The notes below the pieces were generated by a model. The model saw nothing but the letters and a program-made list of their open reading frames with translations, ran no database searches and had not been told where the DNA came from. A stretch of 8,525 nt of DNA from Fibrobacteria bacterium GUT77. GTDB lineage: Bacteria; Fibrobacterota; Chitinivibrionia; Chitinivibrionales; Chitinispirillaceae. A program made the position numbers and the translations under genes. The DNA lies in the NCBI GenBank assembly GCA_001462255.1, contig LIUJ01000195.1, forward strand, positions 1 through 8,525. Direction: 5' to 3'. This document shows, piece after piece, positions 1-6,234 of this stretch (positions within the stretch are counted from its first letter, which is position 1; the number at the start of each line of letters is the position of its first letter).

Positions 1-38
1 CACAAATTTTGTAACAGTCTCTTAATTACCTTTTTCAT
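1..38 (-). CDS. Start of an unidentified gene, cut by the window edge
   Basis: The minus strand opens with an ATG at 38 and reads MKKVIKRLLQNL without a stop to the window edge. A GGAG Shine-Dalgarno sequence at 47-50 lies 8 nt upstream, the same arrangement as in the 106-aa gene just upstream of it. The 43-nt gap between the two genes suggests co-transcription. The basic N-terminus followed by leucines could be the beginning of a cytosolic protein or of a signal anchor; 12 codons are too few to decide. The region is AT-rich like its neighbour. No family can be assigned. Confidence 0.45.
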   Translation of the reverse strand, partial: MKKVIKRLLQNL

Positions 39-81
39 GTTCATATCTCCACAATTCTTAGTATATGGTATAATTAGAAAA

Positions 82-402
82 TCATCTAAATTTATCATCT
101 TTCCATGGCCATTGTTCTATTTCTTTTTCCTCAACTACTTTGTAAATTGGCACTCCTCGAGACCACAATCCCCAAAATATTGTTCTGTTGCAAATATTAC
201 AATGAATAAATTGTACGATTGAGTATATAGGATCTGAATTAAGCAACTTTTCCATCATTTCTAATGGGCAATCACCCCTAATAACTTTCATTTTTCCGGA
301 AGTACAACGTTCTATCAAAGCTTCACATGTAGCATGAATGTTTATATTTTTGTCCTCATTTAAAACTACAATTGTATCACAGCACAAACAAACTTCTTTC
401 AT
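82..402 (-). CDS. Cysteine-rich 106-aa protein of unknown function
   Basis: I do not recognise this family. The ATG at 402 is supported by an AGGAG Shine-Dalgarno (411-415) 8 nt upstream, and the frame ends in TGA at 82-84. The protein has eight cysteines: C5, C7, C8, C26, C33, C45, C68 and C71. A CLCC cluster near the start and a CNIC knuckle (68-71) preceded by H67 could together form a zinc site; that is an inference. There is no signal peptide or membrane segment, so it is probably cytosolic. The C-terminus is acidic and tryptophan-rich (W77, W80, W98, W100). The gene is about 31% GC, whereas the next gene upstream is over 55%, so it looks like a recent arrival. It lies 55 nt downstream of the solute-binding-like lipoprotein gene on the same strand. 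A small immunity-type or zinc-ribbon protein is possible but unproven. Confidence 0.75.
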   Translation of the reverse strand: MKEVCLCCDTIVVLNEDKNINIHATCEALIERCTSGKMKVIRGDCPLEMMEKLLNSDPIYSIVQFIHCNICNRTIFWGLWSRGVPIYKVVEEKEIEQWPWKDDKFR

Positions 403-457
403 TATATTTTCTCCTAATCAACTAAAAAATCATAGATATACACAATAAAAAGACGTT

Positions 458-2002
458 TCAATGTTTACGGCTCCACATTCCTTCCACGCGATCGCCGTAG
501 AGCCTGACATCATCCCGCAACAGCATGTAGTTGTTGACGGAAAAAAGCGGTATTTCCCTATACTCTCCCAAGCGCACGCGCGAGTCGGTCTCGTCGCCGA
601 ACCACATCGACGCGAAGTGCAGTTGCTCCGTAAGATTTTCAAGCACCGCCTCCGATACCCACCCGACCGCGCAATCGTACCTTCCGCTTACGAGCGTTTT
701 CTCATACGTCGTCGCGTCGCCGCCTATCGCGTCCGTCGCCAAACCGGCGGCGGTGAAGTCGGCGCGCAGTTTTTCGGCAATGGCCGTCGATATCGGATCG
801 TCGTTTCGGTAGATGAGTTTTATCGGTTTAGGCAACTCCGGCGGCGAGGTGCGGCCGGGTTTTTGCCCCACCGCGGCTTCGTGCGCCGTTACGCAAAAAA
901 TCTCCTCACCCTCGGCTTTTACAACATTTTTGAGCAGATCCAACCCGCTCACGGCGCCGCGTATGAATATACGCAGTTGATCGTTGGCCGACTTGGCGGC
1001 CAAAAAGTATCTGTCAGACGGAAGGCGCACCAACATAGATTTGCCTTCAAGTTCCGTCCTTGCGGTTTCCAAATCCGCCATGGCGTATATTGTCATCGCG
1101 GCGTACTTACCCCGCGTGAAGGAGCTCATCGCGTCGGGATCGTTGCCGAATTGCACGACACATTCCGCGAGGTACGCGGTATTTTCCGACAAACTGTTCG
1201 CGTTGGGCAATAGTTTTACCGCGTCCGCCGACGATCCGGCCGTATAGTAGGAACCGAGCATAAACGAAGCGTCGATTAGGGCGGGCGTGCGTAGGCGTTG
1301 GAACGCCAGCGGGTCGGGTTTGGCAAGGCGTATACGGATCGTCTGCTCGTCGGCGGCGCTGAACCCGCCGACTAACGGCTCTTTGCCGGTTACGTATCCC
1401 TCCGCGCCCTGCACGTTGCGGAAGATGGCCAACCCATGCGCCGGACGCTCTTTTAAGTGGCGAGACCACAGCTCTATAAAATCGAGCGCCGTGGCTTTGC
1501 GCCCGTTGGCGCGCTTTATCACTTGCGTAAGCGTAAATTCAAGCCTCCGGTGGGTCGAATCGGTCACGTTAAACAGCTTGCGCTCCGAACCGTCCCGCCC
1601 AAACGGATTCATGGCGACCATCTCGGCGACGGCTTCGTCCAAAAAACCGCGTTGCAGGTAGACGGCCGCTTTTCCGCCGGCAACGGGCAACTCCGCTTCC
1701 CTCCGCTTCTCCTCGGCACGTCTCAAGAGCGAATCCTCGATGTCCATCTGCTCAAACTCCGCCCTGCGCAAGCTATCGGCAAAACGCTTCTCCTCCTCCA
1801 CAATATAGTCTCCGGGAACGGCGCGCTCGGCCCCCATTGTGTCAACGAGGTTGACCTCCCGCTTTGGAGTTACGACTTCCTTTTGGTCGACCCGGGTTTC
1901 CTTACCCGCGCGGACGGGGCGAGGCGTGCATGATGCGGTCAACAGAACGGTAAATACCGCGCTTATGACGCAGACGGATACCGCTTTTAATGTACGGGTC
2001 AT
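458..2002 (-). CDS. Lipoprotein with a reduced family-5 solute-binding (SBP_bac_5-like) domain
   Basis: This is a 514-aa envelope lipoprotein. The start is set at the ATG at 2002, which overlaps the TGA of the upstream gene (ATGA, 1999-2002). The longer open frame reaching 2158 would overlap that gene and add arginine-rich sequence before the signal peptide. The signal peptide spans residues 1-24 and ends TAS-C25; position -3 is threonine, not the usual leucine. Residues 65-105 are highly charged and probably helical. Residues 150-182 (EFTLTQVIKRANG, then TALDFIELW), 198-242 (QGAEGYVTGKEPLVGG, then TIRIRLAKPDP) and 394-446 (KLIYRN, then YEKTLVSGRYDCAVGW), plus IPLFSVN near 484, match the pattern of peptide/nickel ABC-transporter binding proteins of the OppA/DppA type. 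The usual N-terminal lobe of that family is mostly missing, so ligand binding may be altered or lost. No permease or ATPase genes are nearby. The family relationship is inferred from motifs, not from a search. Confidence 0.7.
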   Translation of the reverse strand: MTRTLKAVSVCVISAVFTVLLTASCTPRPVRAGKETRVDQKEVVTPKREVNLVDTMGAERAVPGDYIVEEEKRFADSLRRAEFEQMDIEDSLLRRAEEKRREAELPVAGGKAAVYLQRGFLDEAVAEMVAMNPFGRDGSERKLFNVTDSTHRRLEFTLTQVIKRANGRKATALDFIELWSRHLKERPAHGLAIFRNVQGAEGYVTGKEPLVGGFSAADEQTIRIRLAKPDPLAFQRLRTPALIDASFMLGSYYTAGSSADAVKLLPNANSLSENTAYLAECVVQFGNDPDAMSSFTRGKYAAMTIYAMADLETARTELEGKSMLVRLPSDRYFLAAKSANDQLRIFIRGAVSGLDLLKNVVKAEGEEIFCVTAHEAAVGQKPGRTSPPELPKPIKLIYRNDDPISTAIAEKLRADFTAAGLATDAIGGDATTYEKTLVSGRYDCAVGWVSEAVLENLTEQLHFASMWFGDETDSRVRLGEYREIPLFSVNNYMLLRDDVRLYGDRVEGMWSRKH

Positions 2003-2268
2003 TCGGCGCTCTTTCTGCATAACTCCTGAGCGCCCTCGCACTGTTGGATGTAGGCGTTGAGGACGGTTCTTGCCTCTTTCTTCTCCTCGGCGCTCATGCG
2101 TTCGTACTGACTCTGAAAGGCTTGCGCCTCTTTGCAGGCGTCTTTCATGTATTGACACCGCTCGTTATCGGGGACGTTGTTAAAATCCACGGTGGTGGTC
2201 TTGGGCGCGCACGCCGCCGCGATTACCGCGCAGAGGGATAATGCCGTAAAGATTTTGTTTTTGTTCAT
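1999..2268 (-). CDS. Small lipoprotein with a paired CX6C helical-hairpin pattern
   Basis: This is an 89-aa predicted lipoprotein of unrecognised family. A signal peptide (1-19) ends AAA-C20, with alanine instead of leucine at -3. The mature part is polar and looks almost wholly helical from about residue 34 on. It has four cysteines, C38, C45, C77 and C84, in two CX6C pairs. They are mirror-symmetric about residue 61 (38+84 = 45+77), which falls in the polar stretch SAEEKK. An antiparallel two-helix hairpin closed by two disulfides is therefore the simplest model; this is inference. The ATG at 2268 has an AAAGGA ribosome site (2278-2283) 9 nt upstream. That site sits largely in the loop of a weak 5-bp hairpin (TTGAT 2274-2278, ATCAA 2286-2290). 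The stop overlaps the start of the solute-binding-like lipoprotein gene by 4 nt, so the two are probably translationally coupled. The gene follows rpoD by 49 nt. Confidence 0.8.
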   Translation of the reverse strand: MNKNKIFTALSLCAVIAAACAPKTTTVDFNNVPDNERCQYMKDACKEAQAFQSQYERMSAEEKKEARTVLNAYIQQCEGAQELCRKSAE

Positions 2269-2317
2269 TTGCGTTGATCCTTTGTATCAATAATAATTTT
2301 AACAACCGCCCGTATGG

Positions 2318-3190
2318 TTATCGCCGCACCGACCGGGCCCTCCGCCGACGCGTCGTGGTCTTCACTCCTTGCGCGCTCCTAAGCCTATGGAGCGCTTTGG
2401 TCTTTATCTGCCGCACCCGCTCCCGCGTGATTTTGAACTTCCGCCCTATCTCATCCAGCGTATAGGGGTTGTCGTGGTCTATTCCGAAGTACAACTTTAT
2501 AATGTCACGCTCGCGATCGGTCAATCCGTCGAGCATCTGCCTGATTTCCTCGTGCATCGACATAGACTGAATGTTTTCGTCGGGCCCGCTGCTGTCCGGC
2601 GTGTTCACGATTAAATCTATGAGCGTGGAACCGCTGTTGTCCTTTATGGGCGCGTCGAGCGAGACGTGGCTGTTCGATATGGAAATGGTCTCCTGAACGG
2701 TAGCCTCCGGCATCGAGAGCTCGCGAGCGATCTCGGCGGTGTCGGGCATACGGTTGAGACGCTGCTCCAATTCTATCTGCATCTTGCTTATCTTATGGAT
2801 CGCTCCGGCGCGGTTGAGCGGCAGACGCATAATCCGCGACTGCTCCGCCAATGCCTGCAAGATGGCTTGCCTGATCCACCACACGGCGTAAGATATGAAG
2901 CGGAAATTTTTCTTTTCGTCGAAACGCTTGGCCGCCTTCACAAGCCCCATATTGCCCTCATTTATGAGATCGCACAAGGAGAGCCCCTGATTTTGGTAGT
3001 TTCGGGCCACGCTGACCACAAAGCGCAAATTGGCTTTGATGAGCGCATCCAACGACGCGCGGTCGCCGCTCTTGATTTTGGCGGCCAGCTCCGCCTCGCG
3101 CTCGGAGGTAAGCGGCTGCAACTTCCCTATCTCCTTAAGATAGAGCGCCAGACTCCCCTCCTCAATAATCGGCATATTAGGCTTGTTCAT
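2318..3190 (-). CDS. rpoD: RNA polymerase primary sigma factor (sigma-70, RpoD/SigA type)
   Basis: This 290-aa sigma factor directs core RNA polymerase to promoters. Region 1.2 lies at about 13-42 (LALYLKEIGKL). Region 2 is at about 48-120, with the aromatic melting and -10 segment FRFISYAVWWIRQAI at 96-110. Region 3 is at about 121-200. Region 4 is at about 215-272, with the -35-reading helix-turn-helix TLDEIGRKFKITRERVRQIK at 244-263. There is no region 1.1 and no large non-conserved insert, and the length is close to that of Bacteroidetes-type primary sigma factors. The full region 1.2-2.4 sequence argues for a housekeeping sigma rather than an alternative one, but a group 2 paralogue cannot be excluded. 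The C-terminal tail (274-290) is unusually arginine-rich. The ATG at 3190 lacks a recognisable Shine-Dalgarno, and the best promoter lies almost on top of it, so the mRNA may be nearly leaderless. The gene follows yidC. Confidence 0.9.
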   Translation of the reverse strand: MNKPNMPIIEEGSLALYLKEIGKLQPLTSEREAELAAKIKSGDRASLDALIKANLRFVVSVARNYQNQGLSLCDLINEGNMGLVKAAKRFDEKKNFRFISYAVWWIRQAILQALAEQSRIMRLPLNRAGAIHKISKMQIELEQRLNRMPDTAEIARELSMPEATVQETISISNSHVSLDAPIKDNSGSTLIDLIVNTPDSSGPDENIQSMSMHEEIRQMLDGLTDRERDIIKLYFGIDHDNPYTLDEIGRKFKITRERVRQIKTKALHRLRSAQGVKTTTRRRRARSVRR

Positions 3191-3197
3191 AAGCTAT

Positions 3198-3230
3198 TAA
3201 ATATACATTGTGGGTAGTGAAAAGTCCAAA
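3198..3230 (-). promoter_or_regulatory. Candidate promoter of rpoD
   Basis: On the minus strand, TTTG (3227-3230) is followed after 21 nt by TATATTTA (3198-3205). Read in E. coli terms this is a poor -35 (TTGGAC), an 18-nt spacer and TATATT. Read in Bacteroidetes terms it is a -33 TTTG and a -7 TAnnTTTG with one mismatch. The same geometry occurs at rpmH. Transcription would start only a few nucleotides before the ATG at 3190. The promoter is inferred from sequence only; read-through from yidC is the alternative source of transcript. Confidence 0.35.
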
Positions 3231-3279
3231 TGTTTTTTTGTATTTGTGAATATTACGCAACAATAGCGGGTTTTATTAT

Positions 3280-3328
3280 CCGTGTCACGGTTATTTTACT
3301 GTTCGACAGTAGGAGTTTGGGAACAAAC
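3280..3328. repeat. Three consecutive short inverted repeats between yidC and rpoD
   Basis: Three different perfect inverted repeats lie in 49 bp: CCGTG-T-CACGG (3280-3290), TACTGT-TCG-ACAGTA (3297-3311) and GTTTG-GGAA-CAAAC (3315-3328). None is followed by a T-run on the minus strand, so they do not look like a Rho-independent terminator for yidC. They could be operator sites for rpoD, RNA-processing hairpins, or a signal protecting the 3' end of the yidC message. Confidence 0.5.
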
Positions 3329-3336
3329 GTCATCCC

Positions 3337-5217
3337 CTATCTCCTCTTGGAAGACTTCTTCCCGCTTCCGCCGTGATGCTGCCCGATTTTTTTGACCGGC
3401 GCCTTGTGATGCTCAGCTACCGCCGGCGCCGCTACCGGCTTCGGCAACAACCACTTCTGCTGAACCAACCCCAACGCGCTCGACAACGTCCAATAAAACA
3501 CCACGCCAGCCGGAAACCCGTTGAACATTACAAGCATGATAATCGGCATCATGTATATCATGGCCTTCTGATTCGGATCCTGCAACGCCTGCTTCTGTTG
3601 GAAGAAGGTCAACGCGGCCATAATTATGGGCATAAGCGCAACATTAGTGCCATAGAGCGGTATGGAAAACGGCAACGTAAATAACGCCTCCGGTTGCGAC
3701 AAGTCTTTCACCCACGGGATCAAGTATGTGGTGGCGGCGCGCAACTCCACCGCTTTCCTAAGCACAACGAAAAGCGCAATAAATATAGGCATTTGCAAAA
3801 ACATCGGCAGACATCCGGGATTCAGCGGGTTGATGCCCTCGGCCTTGTAGAGCGCCATCATCTCCTCGCTGAACTTCTGCTGATTGCCCTTACCGTACTT
3901 CTGGCGCAACGCCGCAATCTTGGGCTGGAGGTCGCGCATTCGCATCATAGACCTATTGCTACTTTGCGTTAACGGGTATGTGACGATCTTAGAAAGTAGC
4001 GTCAGTAAGAATATGGAGAGTCCGTAGTCTTTCAGAAGCTTGTGAAAATATATCAGAAGTTTGAGGATGATCTCCGCGATAGGCGGAAACCACAAATCCG
4101 ACCAAAAGATATAACGCGCCCAACTAAGTACCGGAAAGAGCGTCTTCTCAAACTTCAAACCGTGCCGCGATAATTCACCCACCTTGCCCGGACCGGCGTA
4201 AATCCAATCGCGGATTTCACTCGCCGTCGCATCGGCTTTATAGTACACGGAATAATCAATATCGATGTTTTTGTCTTTCCCTTTCGACGCACCCTGCGAC
4301 GACTTGGCGGCGTTCCACCCCTCAATTACGATGTCGGCGTCGCGGAGCGAATCGGCTACAAGCGCCACAAAGAAGTATTTGGAGCTTACTCCAACCCAGC
4401 GGTAACTTCCCGACGGCTCCTCTTTACCCCTTTTACTCATTTCAAAGTGATTCACGCTACGCCCGTCGGAGTAGTGGGCGCGCCTTTTGTCTATTGTACC
4501 GCCGAAGGGAACATCCTGCGATGCCTCGGAATCCTCTATCCCGCCAACCCACCCCACCGTAACTTTTTGATTGACAACGGCATCTCCGCGAACCGTGTAG
4601 CCGATTTTATACGTATCGTCGGCAAACAAAAACTCTTTTTGTACTGACTTGCCCGACAACGACTTAGCTTCAAGAACAACGGTTTGGACGGCGCCGTTTC
4701 CCGTATCAACCTTAACAACGGCAAAAAATACGCTGTCAAACGATTCATTATTAATAGAAAGTTGCGCGCCGCCGACGCTACCCGTCGGAAGCAAATCCAC
4801 AAAACCTTTTTTGCGGGCGGAGGAGGCGTACTCGTAATCTTTCATCTTCAATGAGATAATCCGCCCGCCCCTCGTACTGACGGCGACTATAAGCCTATTT
4901 GTCTCAACGGTCAGCGTATCTTCAACAAGCTGAACCGCGGCGGCGGTATCCGTCTCGGCGATTGTACTGTCGGCATTGTTTGCCGGCGACGCCGTCGCGG
5001 TCTTGCCGCCCGGCGGGATAATCTTTATTGTTGTCGTATCTTTGGCGTCGCCGCCTTCGGACGACGCGGCTTGAGCGGTACGTTGCCGCGACGATTGATA
5101 CGTTGGAACCGGCTTCTTAAGTACCTTCCCGTACCAAAAATTGTTCCACAACGAGCTGTTGAAGAAGATCACCGAGAGCGCAATCAGCAGGAACGCTATT
5201 ACCGTATTTTTATTCAC
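3337..5217 (-). CDS. yidC: Membrane protein insertase YidC (Oxa1 family)
   Basis: This 626-aa inner-membrane insertase and chaperone places newly made membrane proteins in the bilayer, alone or with SecYEG. TM1 lies at about 5-22. A low-complexity linker (40-100) is followed by the periplasmic beta-sandwich P1 domain (about 101-345). The conserved Oxa1 core runs from about 375 to 592. In it, TM2 (about 398-416) ends in YPLT, and a cytoplasmic hairpin follows with LQPKIAALRQKYG and EEMMALYKAEGINPL. The remaining helices carry LPMFLQMPIFIALF and FPAGVVFYW. The tail (593-626) is basic and rich in His and Lys, fitting contact with ribosomes. The groove position that is arginine in E. coli YidC is lysine here (K410), keeping the charge. 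The start is GTG at 5217 with GAAAGG (5225-5230) 7 nt upstream, and an in-frame stop lies just before it. The gene sits after yidD, as expected. Confidence 0.97.
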   Translation of the reverse strand: MNKNTVIAFLLIALSVIFFNSSLWNNFWYGKVLKKPVPTYQSSRQRTAQAASSEGGDAKDTTTIKIIPPGGKTATASPANNADSTIAETDTAAAVQLVEDTLTVETNRLIVAVSTRGGRIISLKMKDYEYASSARKKGFVDLLPTGSVGGAQLSINNESFDSVFFAVVKVDTGNGAVQTVVLEAKSLSGKSVQKEFLFADDTYKIGYTVRGDAVVNQKVTVGWVGGIEDSEASQDVPFGGTIDKRRAHYSDGRSVNHFEMSKRGKEEPSGSYRWVGVSSKYFFVALVADSLRDADIVIEGWNAAKSSQGASKGKDKNIDIDYSVYYKADATASEIRDWIYAGPGKVGELSRHGLKFEKTLFPVLSWARYIFWSDLWFPPIAEIILKLLIYFHKLLKDYGLSIFLLTLLSKIVTYPLTQSSNRSMMRMRDLQPKIAALRQKYGKGNQQKFSEEMMALYKAEGINPLNPGCLPMFLQMPIFIALFVVLRKAVELRAATTYLIPWVKDLSQPEALFTLPFSIPLYGTNVALMPIIMAALTFFQQKQALQDPNQKAMIYMMPIIMLVMFNGFPAGVVFYWTLSSALGLVQQKWLLPKPVAAPAVAEHHKAPVKKIGQHHGGSGKKSSKRR

Positions 5218-5257
5218 TATAAAGCCTTTCTTTCATAAACAATGACCATGCACCCCA

Positions 5258-5482
5258 TCACCTGACGACCGGATCGTATCCGCCCTTAGAAAACGGATTG
5301 CATCGCAACACCCTCCAAATAATCTTTATCAACGCCACGTGCGGCGGCAACACCCTTACGGCTTCCCTCGCGTAAACGGCGCAAGACGGCTCAAATTTAC
5401 ACACCGCGCCCTGCATAAGAAAGAGCGTTTTGACACTCTGTATCAAGGCAAACGTCACCCCGGCAACCGCCTCTCTGCCCAT
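5258..5482 (-). CDS. yidD: Membrane protein insertion efficiency factor YidD
   Basis: This is a 74-aa membrane-associated protein of the YidD family, which assists YidC-dependent insertion. The signature is clear: C28-KFEPSC-34, a helix with REAV, LIKIIWRVLRCNPF (51-64) and the terminal GGYDPV (67-72). The usual YQxxISP motif before the first cysteine is degenerate. I chose the ATG at 5482 because a purine-rich ribosome site, GGGAAGGGG (5492-5500), lies 9 nt upstream. A TTG three codons earlier (5491) would abut that site and have no spacer. The gene begins 19 nt after rnpA ends and is followed 40 nt later by yidC, the standard order. Confidence 0.93.
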   Translation of the reverse strand: MGREAVAGVTFALIQSVKTLFLMQGAVCKFEPSCAVYAREAVRVLPPHVALIKIIWRVLRCNPFSKGGYDPVVR

Positions 5483-5501
5483 AATAACCAACCCCTTCCC
5501 G

Positions 5502-5879
5502 TCAACCCTCCGCCAACGAACTCACCGCCTTCGCCGACTCCTGCCATTCGTTAAAAAAAGCCGTCCGTTCAACGGCGTCAACCATTAATCGACTTTTTTT
5601 ATCCGCCCCCCTTTGGACGCGCGGCCTAATCAATACGTCAAAAAAGGGCGGTGTATTTTTTATATTTAAACGGAAAATCTCTCTAAACACCCGCTTAACC
5701 TTGTTACGCTCAACTGCGTTTCCAAGCTTTTTAGACACCATAACCCCAAACCTATGCCACCCAAATTCGTTTTGCCCGTAAATCAAGACAAAACAAGGAC
5801 ATTCCCATCGCCGCCCAATGTTGAACAGCCGGGATATCTCTTTACGCTTTTTGATCTTTTGGGCCCTGCCGAACCGCAA
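5502..5879 (-). CDS. rnpA: Ribonuclease P protein component
   Basis: This is the 125-aa basic protein subunit of RNase P, which helps the catalytic RNA bind pre-tRNA leaders during 5' processing. The N-terminus KIKKRKEISRLFNIGRR (9-24) is the family's usual opening. The core GVMVSKKLGNAVERNKVKR (45-63), continuing REIFR, is the conserved RNR motif. The start is a TTG at 5879. No earlier in-frame start fits, because rpmH ends at 5897, and AGGTGG (5887-5892) lies 7 nt upstream. The last 20 residues are less conserved. It lies 17 nt after rpmH, so the two are surely co-transcribed. Confidence 0.95.
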   Translation of the reverse strand: MRFGRAQKIKKRKEISRLFNIGRRWECPCFVLIYGQNEFGWHRFGVMVSKKLGNAVERNKVKRVFREIFRLNIKNTPPFFDVLIRPRVQRGADKKSRLMVDAVERTAFFNEWQESAKAVSSLAEG

Positions 5880-5896
5880 CGCTTCCCCACCTACGC

Positions 5897-6043
5897 TTAC
5901 AGCGAGTCGGAGACCGTCAGACGCTTGCGGCCCTTAGCGCGACGGGCGCTGAGTACCTTGCGGCCGTTGGCCGTAGACATCCTCTCCCGAAACCCGTGCT
6001 TGTTGGCCCGCTTCCTGTTGGACGGCTGAAATGTCCGTTTCAT
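5897..6043 (-). CDS. rpmH: 50S ribosomal protein L34
   Basis: This is a 48-aa, strongly basic protein of the large ribosomal subunit, with the canonical start MKRTFQPSNRKRANKHGFRE and the motif RVLSARRAKGRKRL represented by KVLSARRAKGRKRL (29-42). The ATG at 6043 has an excellent AAGGAG (6051-6056) with 7-nt spacing. A longer open frame to 6094 would run through that site and into the promoter region, so it is rejected. It is the first gene of the rpmH-rnpA-yidD-yidC series and diverges from dnaA. Confidence 0.97.
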   Translation of the reverse strand: MKRTFQPSNRKRANKHGFRERMSTANGRKVLSARRAKGRKRLTVSDSL

Positions 6044-6091
6044 GAAACCGCTCCTTATTTTGAATTTGTCATTTTTAAAAATACAGCCTAC

Positions 6092-6124
6092 CAAATATAT
6101 ATCGCCGCCGTCCCAAATGTCAAA
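6092..6124 (-). promoter_or_regulatory. Strong promoter of the rpmH-rnpA-yidD-yidC series
   Basis: On the minus strand there is a perfect TTGACA (6118-6123), an 18-nt spacer and TATATT (6094-6099). The same bases also fit the Bacteroidetes pattern: TTTG (6121-6124), 21 nt, then TATATTTG (6092-6099), a perfect TAnnTTTG. A long A/T-tract block (6122-6146) lies directly upstream and resembles an UP element, as expected for a ribosomal-protein gene. The start would be near 6087, leaving a leader of about 43 nt that includes the palindrome ATTTTTAAAAAT (6071-6082). Confidence 0.75.
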
Positions 6125-6146
6125 TTTTTTTAATTTTTAATTTTAA

Positions 6147-6162
6147 CGCCGCCCGACCGGCG
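6147..6162. repeat. GC-rich inverted repeat in the rpmH/dnaA divergent region
   Basis: CGCCG (6147-6151) and CGGCG (6158-6162) flank a 6-nt loop in an otherwise very AT-rich intergenic region. It lies between the upstream A/T tracts of the rpmH promoter and the candidate dnaA -10 element. A regulator site shared by both promoters is possible. No T-run follows on either strand, so it is not a terminator. Confidence 0.35.
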
Positions 6163-6170
6163 CCCTAATT

Positions 6171-6178
6171 TATATTTC
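6171..6178 (+). promoter_or_regulatory. Candidate -10/-7 element for dnaA
   Basis: TATATTTC fits TAnnTTTG with one mismatch and uses the same TATATT core as the rpmH and rpoD promoters. No good -35 or -33 element sits at the matching distance, since the GC-rich inverted repeat occupies it; an activator could substitute. Transcription would start near 6184 and leave a leader of about 50 nt. A second weak candidate is TAATAT at 6200-6205. Confidence 0.3.
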
Positions 6179-6234
6179 TGATACCGTACCAAACACATTT
6201 AATATTAACAAAAACAGTAGGTAATGCATCCGCC

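Noticed and set aside
442..457. T-rich stretch after the solute-binding-like gene as a terminator
   Set aside because: A T-run is present on the minus strand, but I could not find a stable stem before it.
461..1213. 250-aa plus-strand open frame opposite the lipoprotein gene
   Set aside because: It is an antisense shadow in GC-rich DNA: arginine- and histidine-rich, with no ribosome site or motif.
2003..2158. N-terminal extension of the solute-binding-like lipoprotein
   Set aside because: It overlaps the 89-aa gene, is arginine-rich, and would put 52 residues before a clear signal peptide.
3245..3253. TGTGAATAT as a DnaA box upstream of rpoD
   Set aside because: It is a single site with one mismatch, with no cluster; chance occurrence is likely.
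3297..3311. TACTGT-TCG-ACAGTA as a LexA/SOS box
   Set aside because: The E. coli-type box needs CTGT and ACAG separated by 8 nt; here the gap is 3 nt.
6044..6234. rpmH/dnaA intergenic region as oriC
   Set aside because: It is AT-rich, but I see no TTATNCACA box on either strand, and the A/T tracts are explained by the rpmH promoter. The strand-bias switch is on the other side of dnaA.
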